A program made the translations under genes and the position numbers. Source: a virus. Taken from it: a stretch of DNA of 21,937 bases. Under the pieces are notes generated by a model. The model did no database searches. It was not told the DNA's origin and saw only the letters and a program-made list of their open reading frames with translations. The DNA lies in IMG/VR virus record IMGVR_UViG_3300028388_001912, positions 1 to 21,937 of that record. One strand, written 5' to 3'. Below are positions 1-6,971 of the stretch, in pieces; the stretch's first letter is position 1; each line of letters opens with the position of its first letter.

Positions 1-32
1 CATGGGCGATTGAACACCGCGCACCGGCGTAA
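1..32 (+). CDS. 3' end of an upstream gene (partial)
   Basis: One frame is open from the window edge to a TAA at 30-32 and would encode the C-terminus ...WAIEHRAPA. The other two frames stop at 13 or run into the next gene. In phages with this gene order the preceding gene is usually the major capsid protein, but ten codons cannot show that. The identification is positional inference only. Confidence 0.3.
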   Translation, partial: WAIEHRAPA

Positions 33-43
33 GGTGACAGCCA

Positions 44-529
44 ATGAGCTGTCAGACCATTCAGAGTGAATGCGTCAGGTTAGGTGCTCGTATACCGATC
101 ACCCTGGACTTTTCGCAATTTGCTGCTCGTTCGTGGCGGCGCGGTGCTATATTCGCATCTCAAGTCAGAATCCGAGGTAAAACCCCCGGTTTCGAATACG
201 AAGCACTAAGTACCGGTCAGACCGGGCAACGTGAGCCGACGTGGCCGTCAACCATCGGTGAGACAGTGGTTGACGGCTCCGTCACATGGGAAACCAAGGC
301 AATTTCAGACGCTAGTTTCCGAAAGACTTTGTCGCTGGTCGAGTGGGATGCGCCGGTTGGAATCACAGTTTCAGGCGAGTTGATAGTTGCCGCCAACGGG
401 GAGCAAACTGCTACCGCGTATCTGGAGCCAACCGTTGCAGGCACCTACACCGTGGTTGCGTGGGTATCGTTCTCTGATTTGCCGTCGCATCGAGAAGGGT
501 TCGCTATCGAGTTAGAAGTGGTGGAGTAA
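44..529 (+). CDS. Virion-associated structural protein, head-tail region, unknown function
   Basis: The ATG at 44 follows an AAGGTGA ribosome binding site at 31-37. The 161-residue product is beta-rich with no signal peptide or membrane segment. Residues 55-82 hold the motif EPTWPSTIGETVVDGSVTWE, a short beta element I know from many phage virion proteins and tail fibres, where it occurs in varied contexts. The C-terminal half (about 95-160) reads like an immunoglobulin-type beta sandwich, with alternating hydrophobic residues and a GTYTVVAWVSF strand. It sits between the presumed capsid gene and the connector genes and is separated from the next gene by 3 bp. It could be a head decoration or a connector accessory protein. 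Structural class is likely; the exact role is unknown. Confidence 0.6.
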   Translation: MSCQTIQSECVRLGARIPITLDFSQFAARSWRRGAIFASQVRIRGKTPGFEYEALSTGQTGQREPTWPSTIGETVVDGSVTWETKAISDASFRKTLSLVEWDAPVGITVSGELIVAANGEQTATAYLEPTVAGTYTVVAWVSFSDLPSHREGFAIELEVVE

Positions 530-532
530 GAG

Positions 533-1033
533 ATGCCTGTAACATTGCCTGTTGATCCCGCCGCTGACGCCTATGCCGACGTTGCATTCGGTGATGCCTA
601 TTTCACAGGTCGGCCCAACGCAGCCCATTGGACTGGTGGCACGACCGAAGAACGGGAGTGGGCGCTCAAAATGTCCACTTCTCTGTTGGACGCGGTGGCG
701 TGGCGCGGGACAAGGGCCTATACGGTGGCGGAGAATGCGCTCCAGTGGCCGCGAACAGGGTATGACCCCGACGACATATCAGCGCCGACTGATTCCGTTC
801 CCCGAGCAATCCAGAACGCTACCTGTGAACAGGCGCTGTATCTACTGCAAAACGGAACGCTGGCGTCGGGACAGAATCCTCTGACCCAAATCAAAGTCGG
901 TAGCATCTCGTTGTCGTATGCGGTATCTGACCAGACCAGTGCTCAGCCCATCTTCTCTGGCGCTGTCCTGCGCATGATTGCGCGGTACATTGGGGTCGGC
1001 TTCGGCGGCACGTTGAGTCTGGTTCGCGCATGA
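533..1033 (+). CDS. Head-tail adaptor-like protein (DnaT_2-like family)
   Basis: The product of 166 residues is mostly helical. It contains the combination seen in phage proteins annotated as DnaT-like or head-tail connector: an early aromatic/Asp-rich stretch (ADVAFGDAYF), a helix with LLDAVAWRG, the motif LQWPRTG at about 72-78, and a following helix that starts near VPRAIQNATCEQALYLL. These proteins are encoded just downstream of the capsid gene and are thought to form the ring that attaches to the portal. The DnaT name reflects distant similarity only and does not imply a replication role. Its ATG lies 3 bp after the previous stop and its TGA overlaps the next ATG, so it belongs to the same translationally coupled string. 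Confidence 0.65.
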   Translation: MPVTLPVDPAADAYADVAFGDAYFTGRPNAAHWTGGTTEEREWALKMSTSLLDAVAWRGTRAYTVAENALQWPRTGYDPDDISAPTDSVPRAIQNATCEQALYLLQNGTLASGQNPLTQIKVGSISLSYAVSDQTSAQPIFSGAVLRMIARYIGVGFGGTLSLVRA

Positions 1034-1398
1034 GTTTGACGGCTCAAATAGCTGAGGGCATACAGGCGGCTTTCACTGCCGCCGGCGATCTGGTTCAAAC
1101 CGGCCAGATTCAGCGTACCACACGCGGCGAGTACGACCCGGTCGAGGCCGCATACCCCGAGTCAACCCAGTCATGGACCGGAAAAGCAATCACTGAATCG
1201 TACTCCGCATATGAGATCGATGGGGCGGTGATTCAAGTTGGTGATGTAAAGGTGTTGTGGCTTTCGGATTCTGCCAACCCGGACCCCGAACCGGGTGACA
1301 GGCTTACTCTTGGTGGTGAGACTTTTCGTATCATCAATAACGAGCCGATCAAACCCGGTGACACTGTCTTTTTGCACGTCATACAGGCGCGTCGTTGA
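1030..1398 (+). CDS. Putative head closure / neck protein
   Basis: The start overlaps the previous stop (ATGA). The 122-residue product begins with an amphipathic helix (about 3-20) and then is mainly beta, with GDVKVLWLSDS, a proline-rich turn PDPEPGDRL and a final strand pair FRIINNEP...VFLHVIQARR. Size, position and the 'GDRLTLGGETFRI' hairpin resemble small head-closure or head-tail joining proteins such as the SPP1 gp16 or lambda gpFII type. That assignment rests on position and fold impression rather than diagnostic residues. The stop overlaps the next start. Confidence 0.5.
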   Translation: MSLTAQIAEGIQAAFTAAGDLVQTGQIQRTTRGEYDPVEAAYPESTQSWTGKAITESYSAYEIDGAVIQVGDVKVLWLSDSANPDPEPGDRLTLGGETFRIINNEPIKPGDTVFLHVIQARR

Positions 1399-1859
1399 TG
1401 GCGGCTGATGCGGACTTTTCTGCCCAGATCAGAAAGTTTGCCCGCAAATCGCTGGCCGACGCCGAAGTTGTGCGCAAAAAAGTCTCACTCGATATTTTTC
1501 ACCGTACAATCATGCGGACCCCAGTAGGCGACCCGTCGTACTGGAAAAACCCAGCACCACCCGGATACACGGGAGGATCGCTCCGTGCAAACTGGCAAGC
1601 GGAAAAGGGCGATTCCCCGCCCGGCGAAATCATTAACACAAAGGACACATCTGGCTCTTCTACTAGGGCGCAGGCGAGTCGTGTCATATTGGGGGCTGAG
1701 TCGAATGACACATTGTGGCTGATCAACAATTTGCCATACGTACGCCGAGTTGAGTACGAGGGGTGGAGTCCGCGACAAGCACCACAGGGTATGGTTCGTG
1801 TGTCGATCGGTGAATTCAAGGGGCTGGTTAAAAAACGGGCCAGAGGGAGCACGTTGTGA
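1398..1859 (+). CDS. HK97 gp10-like neck / tail completion protein
   Basis: I chose the ATG at 1398, which overlaps the upstream TGA (TGATG). A TTG one codon earlier is in frame but gives no better ribosome site. The 153-residue product shows the features of the HK97 gp10-like family: an N-terminal helix rich in charged residues (FARKSLADAEVVRKKVSLDIFHRTIMRTPVG), then a WKNP...YTGGSLRANWQ segment typical of the 'tgrLranW' motif, and later NNLPYVRRVEYEGWSPRQAPQGMVRVS, matching the usual 'PYA..lE.G...qap.GMvr' ending. These proteins act in joining tail to head. The family call is reasonably firm; the mechanism is inferred. Confidence 0.7.
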   Translation: MAADADFSAQIRKFARKSLADAEVVRKKVSLDIFHRTIMRTPVGDPSYWKNPAPPGYTGGSLRANWQAEKGDSPPGEIINTKDTSGSSTRAQASRVILGAESNDTLWLINNLPYVRRVEYEGWSPRQAPQGMVRVSIGEFKGLVKKRARGSTL

Positions 1860-2272
1860 GCTATGAATTGATTCAGTCGGTGTTGGAGTCCGAACTTAAA
1901 GCATTTGCTGATGGTGAGTCTATCCCTGTTGCATGGGATGGCGAGCCAATGCGCGATGATGAGGTTCCTCTGTACCTCGTGCCGGCGTTCCTGCCATCCG
2001 AGCCAGAAATGGCGACAATCGGCACAAATGGTGAGGACAAATTGCAGGGTCTTTTTCAGATTTCCGTTCGTACCCCGAGAGATGGTACAATGGGACCTGT
2101 TCGAAGGTTGGTTGATGATCTGGTGAGGGTGTTTGGTCGAGGAACATATATCTCGGCTGGTTCGACCACCGTCACCTGTGAACGAGCATGGCCGGCACCT
2201 CGTGTGCTGACCGAAACGTGGATATCGGTGCCGATTTCGGTTCGCTGGTATTCTTATGCAAAAGGCCGGTAG
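1856..2272 (+). CDS. Putative tail terminator protein
   Basis: The start is GTG at 1856, overlapping the previous TGA, with GAGGGAG upstream at a suitable distance. The 138-residue product has an N-terminal helix (residues 2-18, ELIQSVLESELKAFAD) followed by an alternating strand/helix pattern ending in WISVPISVRWYSYAKGR. This pattern, and the location right before the tail tube gene, fits the tail terminator family (lambda gpU type, DUF4128-like), which caps the tail tube at the end facing the head. There is no single diagnostic motif, so the role comes mainly from position, size and secondary-structure pattern. Confidence 0.6.
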   Translation: MSYELIQSVLESELKAFADGESIPVAWDGEPMRDDEVPLYLVPAFLPSEPEMATIGTNGEDKLQGLFQISVRTPRDGTMGPVRRLVDDLVRVFGRGTYISAGSTTVTCERAWPAPRVLTETWISVPISVRWYSYAKGR

Positions 2273-2292
2273 TGGCCAACGGAGGATGAAAC

Positions 2293-3207
2293 ATGCCTAA
2301 GGCAACAGGTGCACAAGCCGGCGTCGCGTATATTGAAGAGTCAGTGCTGGGTACGACTCCCGCAACGCCATCTCTGATTGAGGTCGCATCAACCGGGTTC
2401 ACCCCGGAGATCACCAAGGATGGTGCTGCATCCGCAGACATCCGTAGCGATCGCATGATCTCGGATTTCCGGCATGGCTTCCTGTCGGCGACATTCGGCC
2501 TCAATTTCACATTCAAACACGGCGAGTTCGACGCATTCCTTGAGTCGGCTCTTTTCGGCGCGTGGGCGGCCAATGTGCTTAAAGCCGGCACAACGCGCAA
2601 GTCGTTCTCGATCGAGGCCGGATACAAGGACATCTCGCAGTATTTCCTGTACACCGGCTGTGTCGTCAACAACATGACACTGTCGCTGTCGGCCGAAGCC
2701 GCCGAGGTCACGGGCGCGTTCAACATGGTCGGAATGAACGCGGTGCGTTCGGCGACGAGTGCCGACGCCGACGGGTGGACCCCACCGGGGGCCAAGCGGG
2801 CATTCGACAATTTCACCGGTTCCATTCTGGAGGACGCCGCCCCGATCGCGTTGATCACCGGGCTGGAGCTGTCTCTCGAAAACGGTATTTCGCCCGCCCG
2901 CACCCTGTTCCAGCGTAGCGCCGCCGATCTGTTCCACGGGCGCTCCAATCTGACCGGTACGGTGTCGGCCTATTTCGAGGACGGGGCGCTCGTCGACAAG
3001 TTCATCGACGAAACCCCGACTTCGTTGCAGTTCACACTGGAAGACCCGGATGGCAACACGATGCAGTTCCTGATTCCGCGTGTAGTGTACACCGGCGGCA
3101 GTCCGCCGGCCGTCGACGGTGAGGGTGGGCTAATCTTGTCCATGCCGTTCCAAGCAGTCTATGACCAGACTGCCCAGACGAACCTTCAAATCACCCGTTC
3201 GGTCTAA
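2293..3207 (+). CDS. Major tail tube protein
   Basis: The ATG follows a clear GGAGG site at 2281-2285. The product is 304 residues, beta-rich and soluble. The N-terminus has AGVAYIEESVLGTTPATPSL, a pattern common in tail tube proteins of the large 'phage tail tube' family, followed by DIRSDRMISDFRHGF (the 'sel..dr.i.d...g' segment). Downstream are repeated strand motifs (FTGSILEDAAPIALITGLELSLENG, LTGTVSAYFED) and a C-terminal strand LSMPFQAVYD. The gene is flanked by the tail terminator and the tail chaperone frameshift pair, exactly where the tube gene is expected. Codon use is more GC-rich at third positions than the neighbours, as is often seen for highly expressed structural genes. Confidence 0.85.
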   Translation: MPKATGAQAGVAYIEESVLGTTPATPSLIEVASTGFTPEITKDGAASADIRSDRMISDFRHGFLSATFGLNFTFKHGEFDAFLESALFGAWAANVLKAGTTRKSFSIEAGYKDISQYFLYTGCVVNNMTLSLSAEAAEVTGAFNMVGMNAVRSATSADADGWTPPGAKRAFDNFTGSILEDAAPIALITGLELSLENGISPARTLFQRSAADLFHGRSNLTGTVSAYFEDGALVDKFIDETPTSLQFTLEDPDGNTMQFLIPRVVYTGGSPPAVDGEGGLILSMPFQAVYDQTAQTNLQITRSV

Positions 3208-3215
3208 GGTGTAGG

Positions 3216-3611
3216 ATGATCGATCTGTCTAAGTTCGACCTCTCGCCTGAAGGTGAAGAGATGGTGGTTACTCATCCGGCTACCGGTGCTCAACTCATCG
3301 ATGAGAGCACCGGTGAGCCGGTTACAATCACCCTTGTTGGACGCGATAGCGACGAATTCCGTACTGCCCAGCGCAAAAACATCGATAAGCGCGCAGCGAT
3401 GCAGAAACGGATGATGTCGTTTGAAGAGATTGAGGCCGAGGCGACCGACACACTGGTCGCCTGCACCAAGGGGTGGAAACATGTAGGGCTGGACGGGGAA
3501 GACCTGCCATTTTCCGCTGAAAATGCCCGCAAGCTCTATACAAGGTATTATTGGCTGCGTGAGCAGGTTGATGTCTTCGTAGCGAGGCGGGCAAATTTTT
3601 TCAGACCCTGA
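3216..3611 (+). CDS. Tail assembly chaperone, short form (gpG-like)
   Basis: The gene starts 8 bp after the tube gene and yields 131 residues when read without frameshifting. It is charged and helical with a beta N-terminus (FDLSPEGEEMVVTHPATG...VTITLVGRDSDEFR), the usual look of the N-terminal domain of tail assembly chaperones that coat the tape measure during tail assembly. It sits directly between the tube gene and the tape measure gene. Near its 3' end, at 3593-3599, is the heptamer A AAT TTT in the correct phase for a -1 shift. Ribosomes that do not shift end at the TGA at 3609-3611. Confidence 0.75.
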   Translation: MIDLSKFDLSPEGEEMVVTHPATGAQLIDESTGEPVTITLVGRDSDEFRTAQRKNIDKRAAMQKRMMSFEEIEAEATDTLVACTKGWKHVGLDGEDLPFSAENARKLYTRYYWLREQVDVFVARRANFFRP

Positions 3612-3943
3612 TAGAGGAAGCCCTAAAGTATGCGGAGAACGAGTTTGTATTGAGTTCTAATCAGGGCGGCGGCTCCCTACGATCACAGTTGATGAAGGTC
3701 GAAAGAGAGACAGGCAAAAGGCCCGCTCAATTAGATGCTGGGGGGACCCTACCGATATCGTTGGCGCATGTTTGGGGTTGGTTCCTTGATCTGCACTCAA
3801 CGAGAGATGAGGGAGGTATTAGTTACGGCGAAATCAAAGCGTGGGCTGAACTCACTGGGAGACAGCCGCGCTACTGGGAAATCGAACTAATCCGAGAGTT
3901 CGATCAAGCATGGCTTAGATGGAGGGCGACGCGGAAGTCGTAA
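3216..3943 (+). CDS. Tail assembly chaperone, frameshifted long form (gpGT-like)
   Basis: A -1 shift at 3593-3599 joins the first 128 codons from 3216 to a downstream frame that is open from 3599 to the TAA at 3941-3943, giving about 242 residues. The joined part reads FQTLIEEALKYAENEFVLSS..., then a Gly-rich linker and a conserved-looking domain with LPISLAHVWGWFLDLH and YWEIELIREFDQAWLR, which resembles the T domain of lambda-like chaperones. Read alone, this second frame would need a TTG start at 3650 without a good ribosome site, which argues for expression by frameshift. In the lambda system the T domain recruits the tube protein to the tape measure; that role is carried over by analogy. 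Confidence 0.75.
3593..3599 (+). promoter_or_regulatory. Programmed -1 ribosomal frameshift site (slippery heptamer)
   Basis: The sequence is A AAT TTT in the zero frame of the chaperone gene, a canonical X XXY YYZ heptamer in which both tRNAs can re-pair after slipping back one base. It lies 10 bases before the zero-frame stop. A purine-rich GAGGCGG stretch just upstream at 3584-3590 could act as an internal ribosome-pausing element, although it is closer than in the best-studied examples. I see no clear downstream pseudoknot. Confidence 0.75.
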
Positions 3944-3949
3944 CAAAAA

Positions 3950-6583
3950 ATGTCAGTAGATGTTGCCTCACTTGCAATCCGCGTTGAAAGTCTCGAAGCC
4001 AGAAAGGCCCAGCAAGACCTTGATGGTCTGAGTCGCGCCGGCGCACGTTCCGAACAGTCAATGAAGGCGCTCCTCTTGCGCACGGTCAGTTTGACTGCTG
4101 CTGTGGCGGGGATGGCGGCACTCTACCGGGCGTCCAGCGACCGCGCCCGTCAATTCAGCACCTCCGTATCCGAACTTTCCGCAATCACTGGCGCGACCGG
4201 TGTCGAACTGCAGAAGCTCACCGATGCATCCAAGCGATTCGGTGCAACTACCACACTCTCCGCGTCCGAGGCCGTAAAGGCGTTCCAGTTGGTGGCGTCC
4301 GCGAAGCCTGACCTGTTGGGTAACGCCGAGGCTCTCACTGCCACAACCGAAGCCGCCATCAGGTTGGCCGAGGCAACCGGCCAATCACTGCCGGAAGCCG
4401 CAAATACCCTGGGTTCCGCTCTTAACCAGTTTGGTGCGGGTGCTGAGGAAGCAGATCGGTTCATCAATGTCCTCGCGGCCGGCTCGCAAAAAGGCGCTGC
4501 ATTGGTTGGCGAGGTTGCTGAATCATTGAAGACTGCAGGTGTGGTTGCTTCATCTGCTGGTATTTCGTTCGAAGAAACGAATGGAGCCATCCAGCTGTTG
4601 AGTCAGTTCGCTATTAAGGGCAGCGAATCCGGCACTGCATTGCGTAATGTGATCTTGACGCTGAACACTAGTATGGACGAGAATTTGCGTCCGTCTGTGG
4701 TCGGGCTTGGGCAGGCACTGGAAAACCTCTCCGATATGCAGCTCACCGAGACGCAGCTTCTCGACATTTTCGACAAGCGCTCTATTACTGTCGCCAAAAC
4801 TCTGATCAATAACCGCGATAAGTACGAAGACCTTACGGAAGCAATCACCAACACCAATATCGCACACACTCAAGCGGCGACGCGGGTTGACAACCTTGAT
4901 GGTGACATCAAAGGACTGAACTCCGCGTATGAGGCTCTGCTCATCACCCTTGGTGAGAATTTCATGCCCATGCAGCGGGACGTGACGCAACAGATGCGCA
5001 ATTCCCTGTTGGCGCTCAATGATTATGCGGAATCTGCTCAGGGTGCTGGCGATAACTCCATGATCATGGCTTTTGCCATGGCATCGCTTAGCAAAATTGC
5101 CTTTCGCGCCGGTGTCGAGTTTAAGGATCTGGGCGACCTGATTGGTGCGACCGCCGCACAATTGGCGGCTTTCGCGACTCTTGATTTCGATGCCGCACGG
5201 GCTATCGGTCAGGCGCGGCGCGACACCCGCGCCCAGCTTGAGGAAGAGATCGAACGGTATGGTGATATCGTCGATTTCGGCCAGATCATCCTCGACATGG
5301 AGCGCGAGCGCAACCAAATCATCGCCGAGCGCAACAATAGCGAGGACCCGGAAGACCCGGATGAGGGTAAGAACAAGGGTCCCGGCGAAGCAACTGTGTC
5401 TTCTAACCAACAGATGCTTGACGCCGCAATGGCCCGTCATACCCAAGGCATCGAGTTGATCAAACTCCAGACTGAAGCTGAAATTGCTGCTCTCATGGAG
5501 TTGACTGATCTGACGGTGGAGCAGGAGCAGATTCGGCGGGATCTGATTGCCCAGATCAGAGAGGAAGAGATCAATCAGATCAAGGACTCAAAGAACGAAA
5601 TTTTTGCTGCAGTCGAGGAACAGTACGCGTCCGAGCGCGACCTGATACGTGCCAAAGCCGAAGAGCAAATTGAAGCTCTGACGCAACTGACTGATCTTAC
5701 GGCTGAAGAGGAACAACGTCGCGCCGATCTAGTCGCCGCAATCCGCATGGCTGAGCAGGAGCAAATCGATGCCATTAATAGCGATGCTATGGATAGAATC
5801 TATGAGCGGTACGCCACTGAGCGCGAGCTGGCGGAGCTTAAGGCGGAGGAACAGATCGAAGCGCTGATGGGGCTGACCGATCTGACTGCCGAGGAGGAGC
5901 AACGTCGTGCGGACCTGATCACCGAGATTCGTGAGGGTCTGGCAGAGAATCTGGTCAAGATTGAGGAGCGGCGAATCAAGCGCGAGGGGACGATGGCCGA
6001 GAAAGCCGGTCTGGCTCGTCTGAAATTCGAACAGAAAACCGCTAAAGAGAAGACCGACACTGTCCTTGGCGAGATGGTCAGCATGACGGCCGGTGTGGCT
6101 CAGCACAACAAAGTCTTGTTCAACATCAACAAGGCTGCGGCCATTTCTCAAGCTGTTGTCGATAACTATTCCGGCTTCATGCGCACCATGGCCGACTATC
6201 CGTATCCAATCAATATTGCACTCGCTGGTTTGTCCCTTGCGGCTGGTGCCAGTCAGATTGCCGCCATCGCATCCACCTCATATGAGGGCGGCGGTGGTGG
6301 TACGACCCCGTCTGCCGCAGGTAGCATGGCAGTCATCAATGATCGACCGATCGAGAGTGACAGCGCCGGCGGCAATTCCATCTTGGACGAAGTCGAAGAT
6401 CGCAGAAACCTCGATCGGGATAATTCAATTCAGGTCGTCGTGACTGGCAATGTCGGGTGGACGCCTGAAATCATCGACGAATTGGCCGAGGGACTGAGGC
6501 AGGCAACCGAAGATCGCGATGTTGTGATCATCGGCAGTAATTCGCGGCAGGCCCAAGAAATCACGGGAGGTGGTGGTGGCTAG
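3950..6583 (+). CDS. Tail tape measure protein
   Basis: At 877 residues this is the longest gene of the tail tube block and follows the chaperone pair, as tape measure genes do. It is almost entirely helical. A hydrophobic helix lies near 42-60 (VSLTAAVAGMAALY). Residues about 70-270 resemble the TP901 core of tape measures, with SELSAITGATGVELQKLTD, LSASEAVKAFQLVASAK, AANTLGSALNQFG and GTALRNVILTLN. Residues about 498-683 are three 62-residue coiled-coil repeats. A second hydrophobic stretch near 750-770 (INIALAGLSLAAGASQIAAIAST) precedes a Gly-rich linker, a plausible channel or membrane segment. Using the usual 1.5 angstrom per residue, the tail would be roughly 130 nm. The start has a weak ribosome site and may depend on coupling to the long chaperone form. 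Confidence 0.9.
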   Translation: MSVDVASLAIRVESLEARKAQQDLDGLSRAGARSEQSMKALLLRTVSLTAAVAGMAALYRASSDRARQFSTSVSELSAITGATGVELQKLTDASKRFGATTTLSASEAVKAFQLVASAKPDLLGNAEALTATTEAAIRLAEATGQSLPEAANTLGSALNQFGAGAEEADRFINVLAAGSQKGAALVGEVAESLKTAGVVASSAGISFEETNGAIQLLSQFAIKGSESGTALRNVILTLNTSMDENLRPSVVGLGQALENLSDMQLTETQLLDIFDKRSITVAKTLINNRDKYEDLTEAITNTNIAHTQAATRVDNLDGDIKGLNSAYEALLITLGENFMPMQRDVTQQMRNSLLALNDYAESAQGAGDNSMIMAFAMASLSKIAFRAGVEFKDLGDLIGATAAQLAAFATLDFDAARAIGQARRDTRAQLEEEIERYGDIVDFGQIILDMERERNQIIAERNNSEDPEDPDEGKNKGPGEATVSSNQQMLDAAMARHTQGIELIKLQTEAEIAALMELTDLTVEQEQIRRDLIAQIREEEINQIKDSKNEIFAAVEEQYASERDLIRAKAEEQIEALTQLTDLTAEEEQRRADLVAAIRMAEQEQIDAINSDAMDRIYERYATERELAELKAEEQIEALMGLTDLTAEEEQRRADLITEIREGLAENLVKIEERRIKREGTMAEKAGLARLKFEQKTAKEKTDTVLGEMVSMTAGVAQHNKVLFNINKAAAISQAVVDNYSGFMRTMADYPYPINIALAGLSLAAGASQIAAIASTSYEGGGGGTTPSAAGSMAVINDRPIESDSAGGNSILDEVEDRRNLDRDNSIQVVVTGNVGWTPEIIDELAEGLRQATEDRDVVIIGSNSRQAQEITGGGGG
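5438..5995 (+). repeat. Three 62-residue coiled-coil repeats inside the tape measure gene
   Basis: The motif LTDLT(A/V)EEEQ-RR-DL recurs at codons starting 5501, 5687 and 5873, an exact 186-bp spacing. The second and third units also share the leads YASERDL and YATEREL and the phrase KAEEQIEAL. The second and third copies are closer to each other than to the first, suggesting stepwise duplication. Units begin at roughly 5438, 5624 and 5810. Confidence 0.85.
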
Positions 6584-6971
6584 TGTAACTTACACCGCGA
6601 GGCGAAGCCTGATGGCCGGTGTCACTGTCGGCACCGAGGTGACGCTCGATTTCTATGTTGATCAACTTGATCGACAGCGTAATGTTGAGCGCCCGCGCAG
6701 GGTGTCCTTGGGCGGCAGGGTCGAATCCATTTTGCACCGATCGGAGTCTTTCATTTCGGCGCGGTTCCAGCCCGTGTTGGAAGAGGATTTTGGCCCATAT
6801 CGACAGTTTCTCGATTCTGTTGAGGGCGGGGAGGAATTCGTATTCGACCCGTACGGGGTGGGCGCCTCGCCGGTGGAGCTGTTAAACTGCGTGATGGAAT
6901 CAGATAAGTACACTGAGTCCAGAATCAACCACTCATATCTCACCGCTTCGTTCAAGGTCAGGGTGCTTTAA
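6576..6971 (+). CDS. Minor tail protein, possibly distal tail type
   Basis: Three consecutive GTG codons (6570, 6573, 6576) could start this gene. GGGAGG at 6565-6570 gives a good 5-base spacing only to the third, so I place the start there. It overlaps the end of the tape measure gene by 8 bp. The 131-residue product is beta-rich with no signal peptide: [23 protein letters not shown], then [20 protein letters not shown], then [11 protein letters not shown] and a final strand [10 protein letters not shown]. Gene position between tape measure and the hub/fibre protein and the pattern 'F.ar...v...D....r.FLDSV..GE.F.FDPYG' suggest a tail-tip ring protein analogous to the small minor tail proteins of other siphoviruses. 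The function is inferred. Confidence 0.6.
   Translation: MASVTYTARRSLMAGVTVGTEVTLDFYVDQLDRQRNVERPRRVSLGGRVESILHRSESFISARFQPVLEEDFGPYRQFLDSVEGGEEFVFDPYGVGASPVELLNCVMESDKYTESRINHSYLTASFKVRVL

Noticed and set aside
533-1033. Replication protein DnaT
   Set aside because: Similarity to the DnaT-like family is distant and the gene lies among head-tail connector genes, so a structural role is far more likely.
2172-2948. 258-codon open frame on the - strand opposite the tail tube gene
   Set aside because: It is antisense to a well-supported gene with strong GC3 bias, which creates open frames on the other strand. No ribosome site, and the translation has no recognisable domain.
3650-3943. Independent gene with TTG start after the tail chaperone
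   Set aside because: A TTG start without a good ribosome site, directly in the -1 frame of the slippery heptamer. Expression by frameshift explains it better.
4550-5446. 298-codon open frame on the - strand opposite the tape measure gene
   Set aside because: It lies fully inside a convincing gene on the other strand, and its translation has no coherent fold or family signature. It is a codon-bias shadow.
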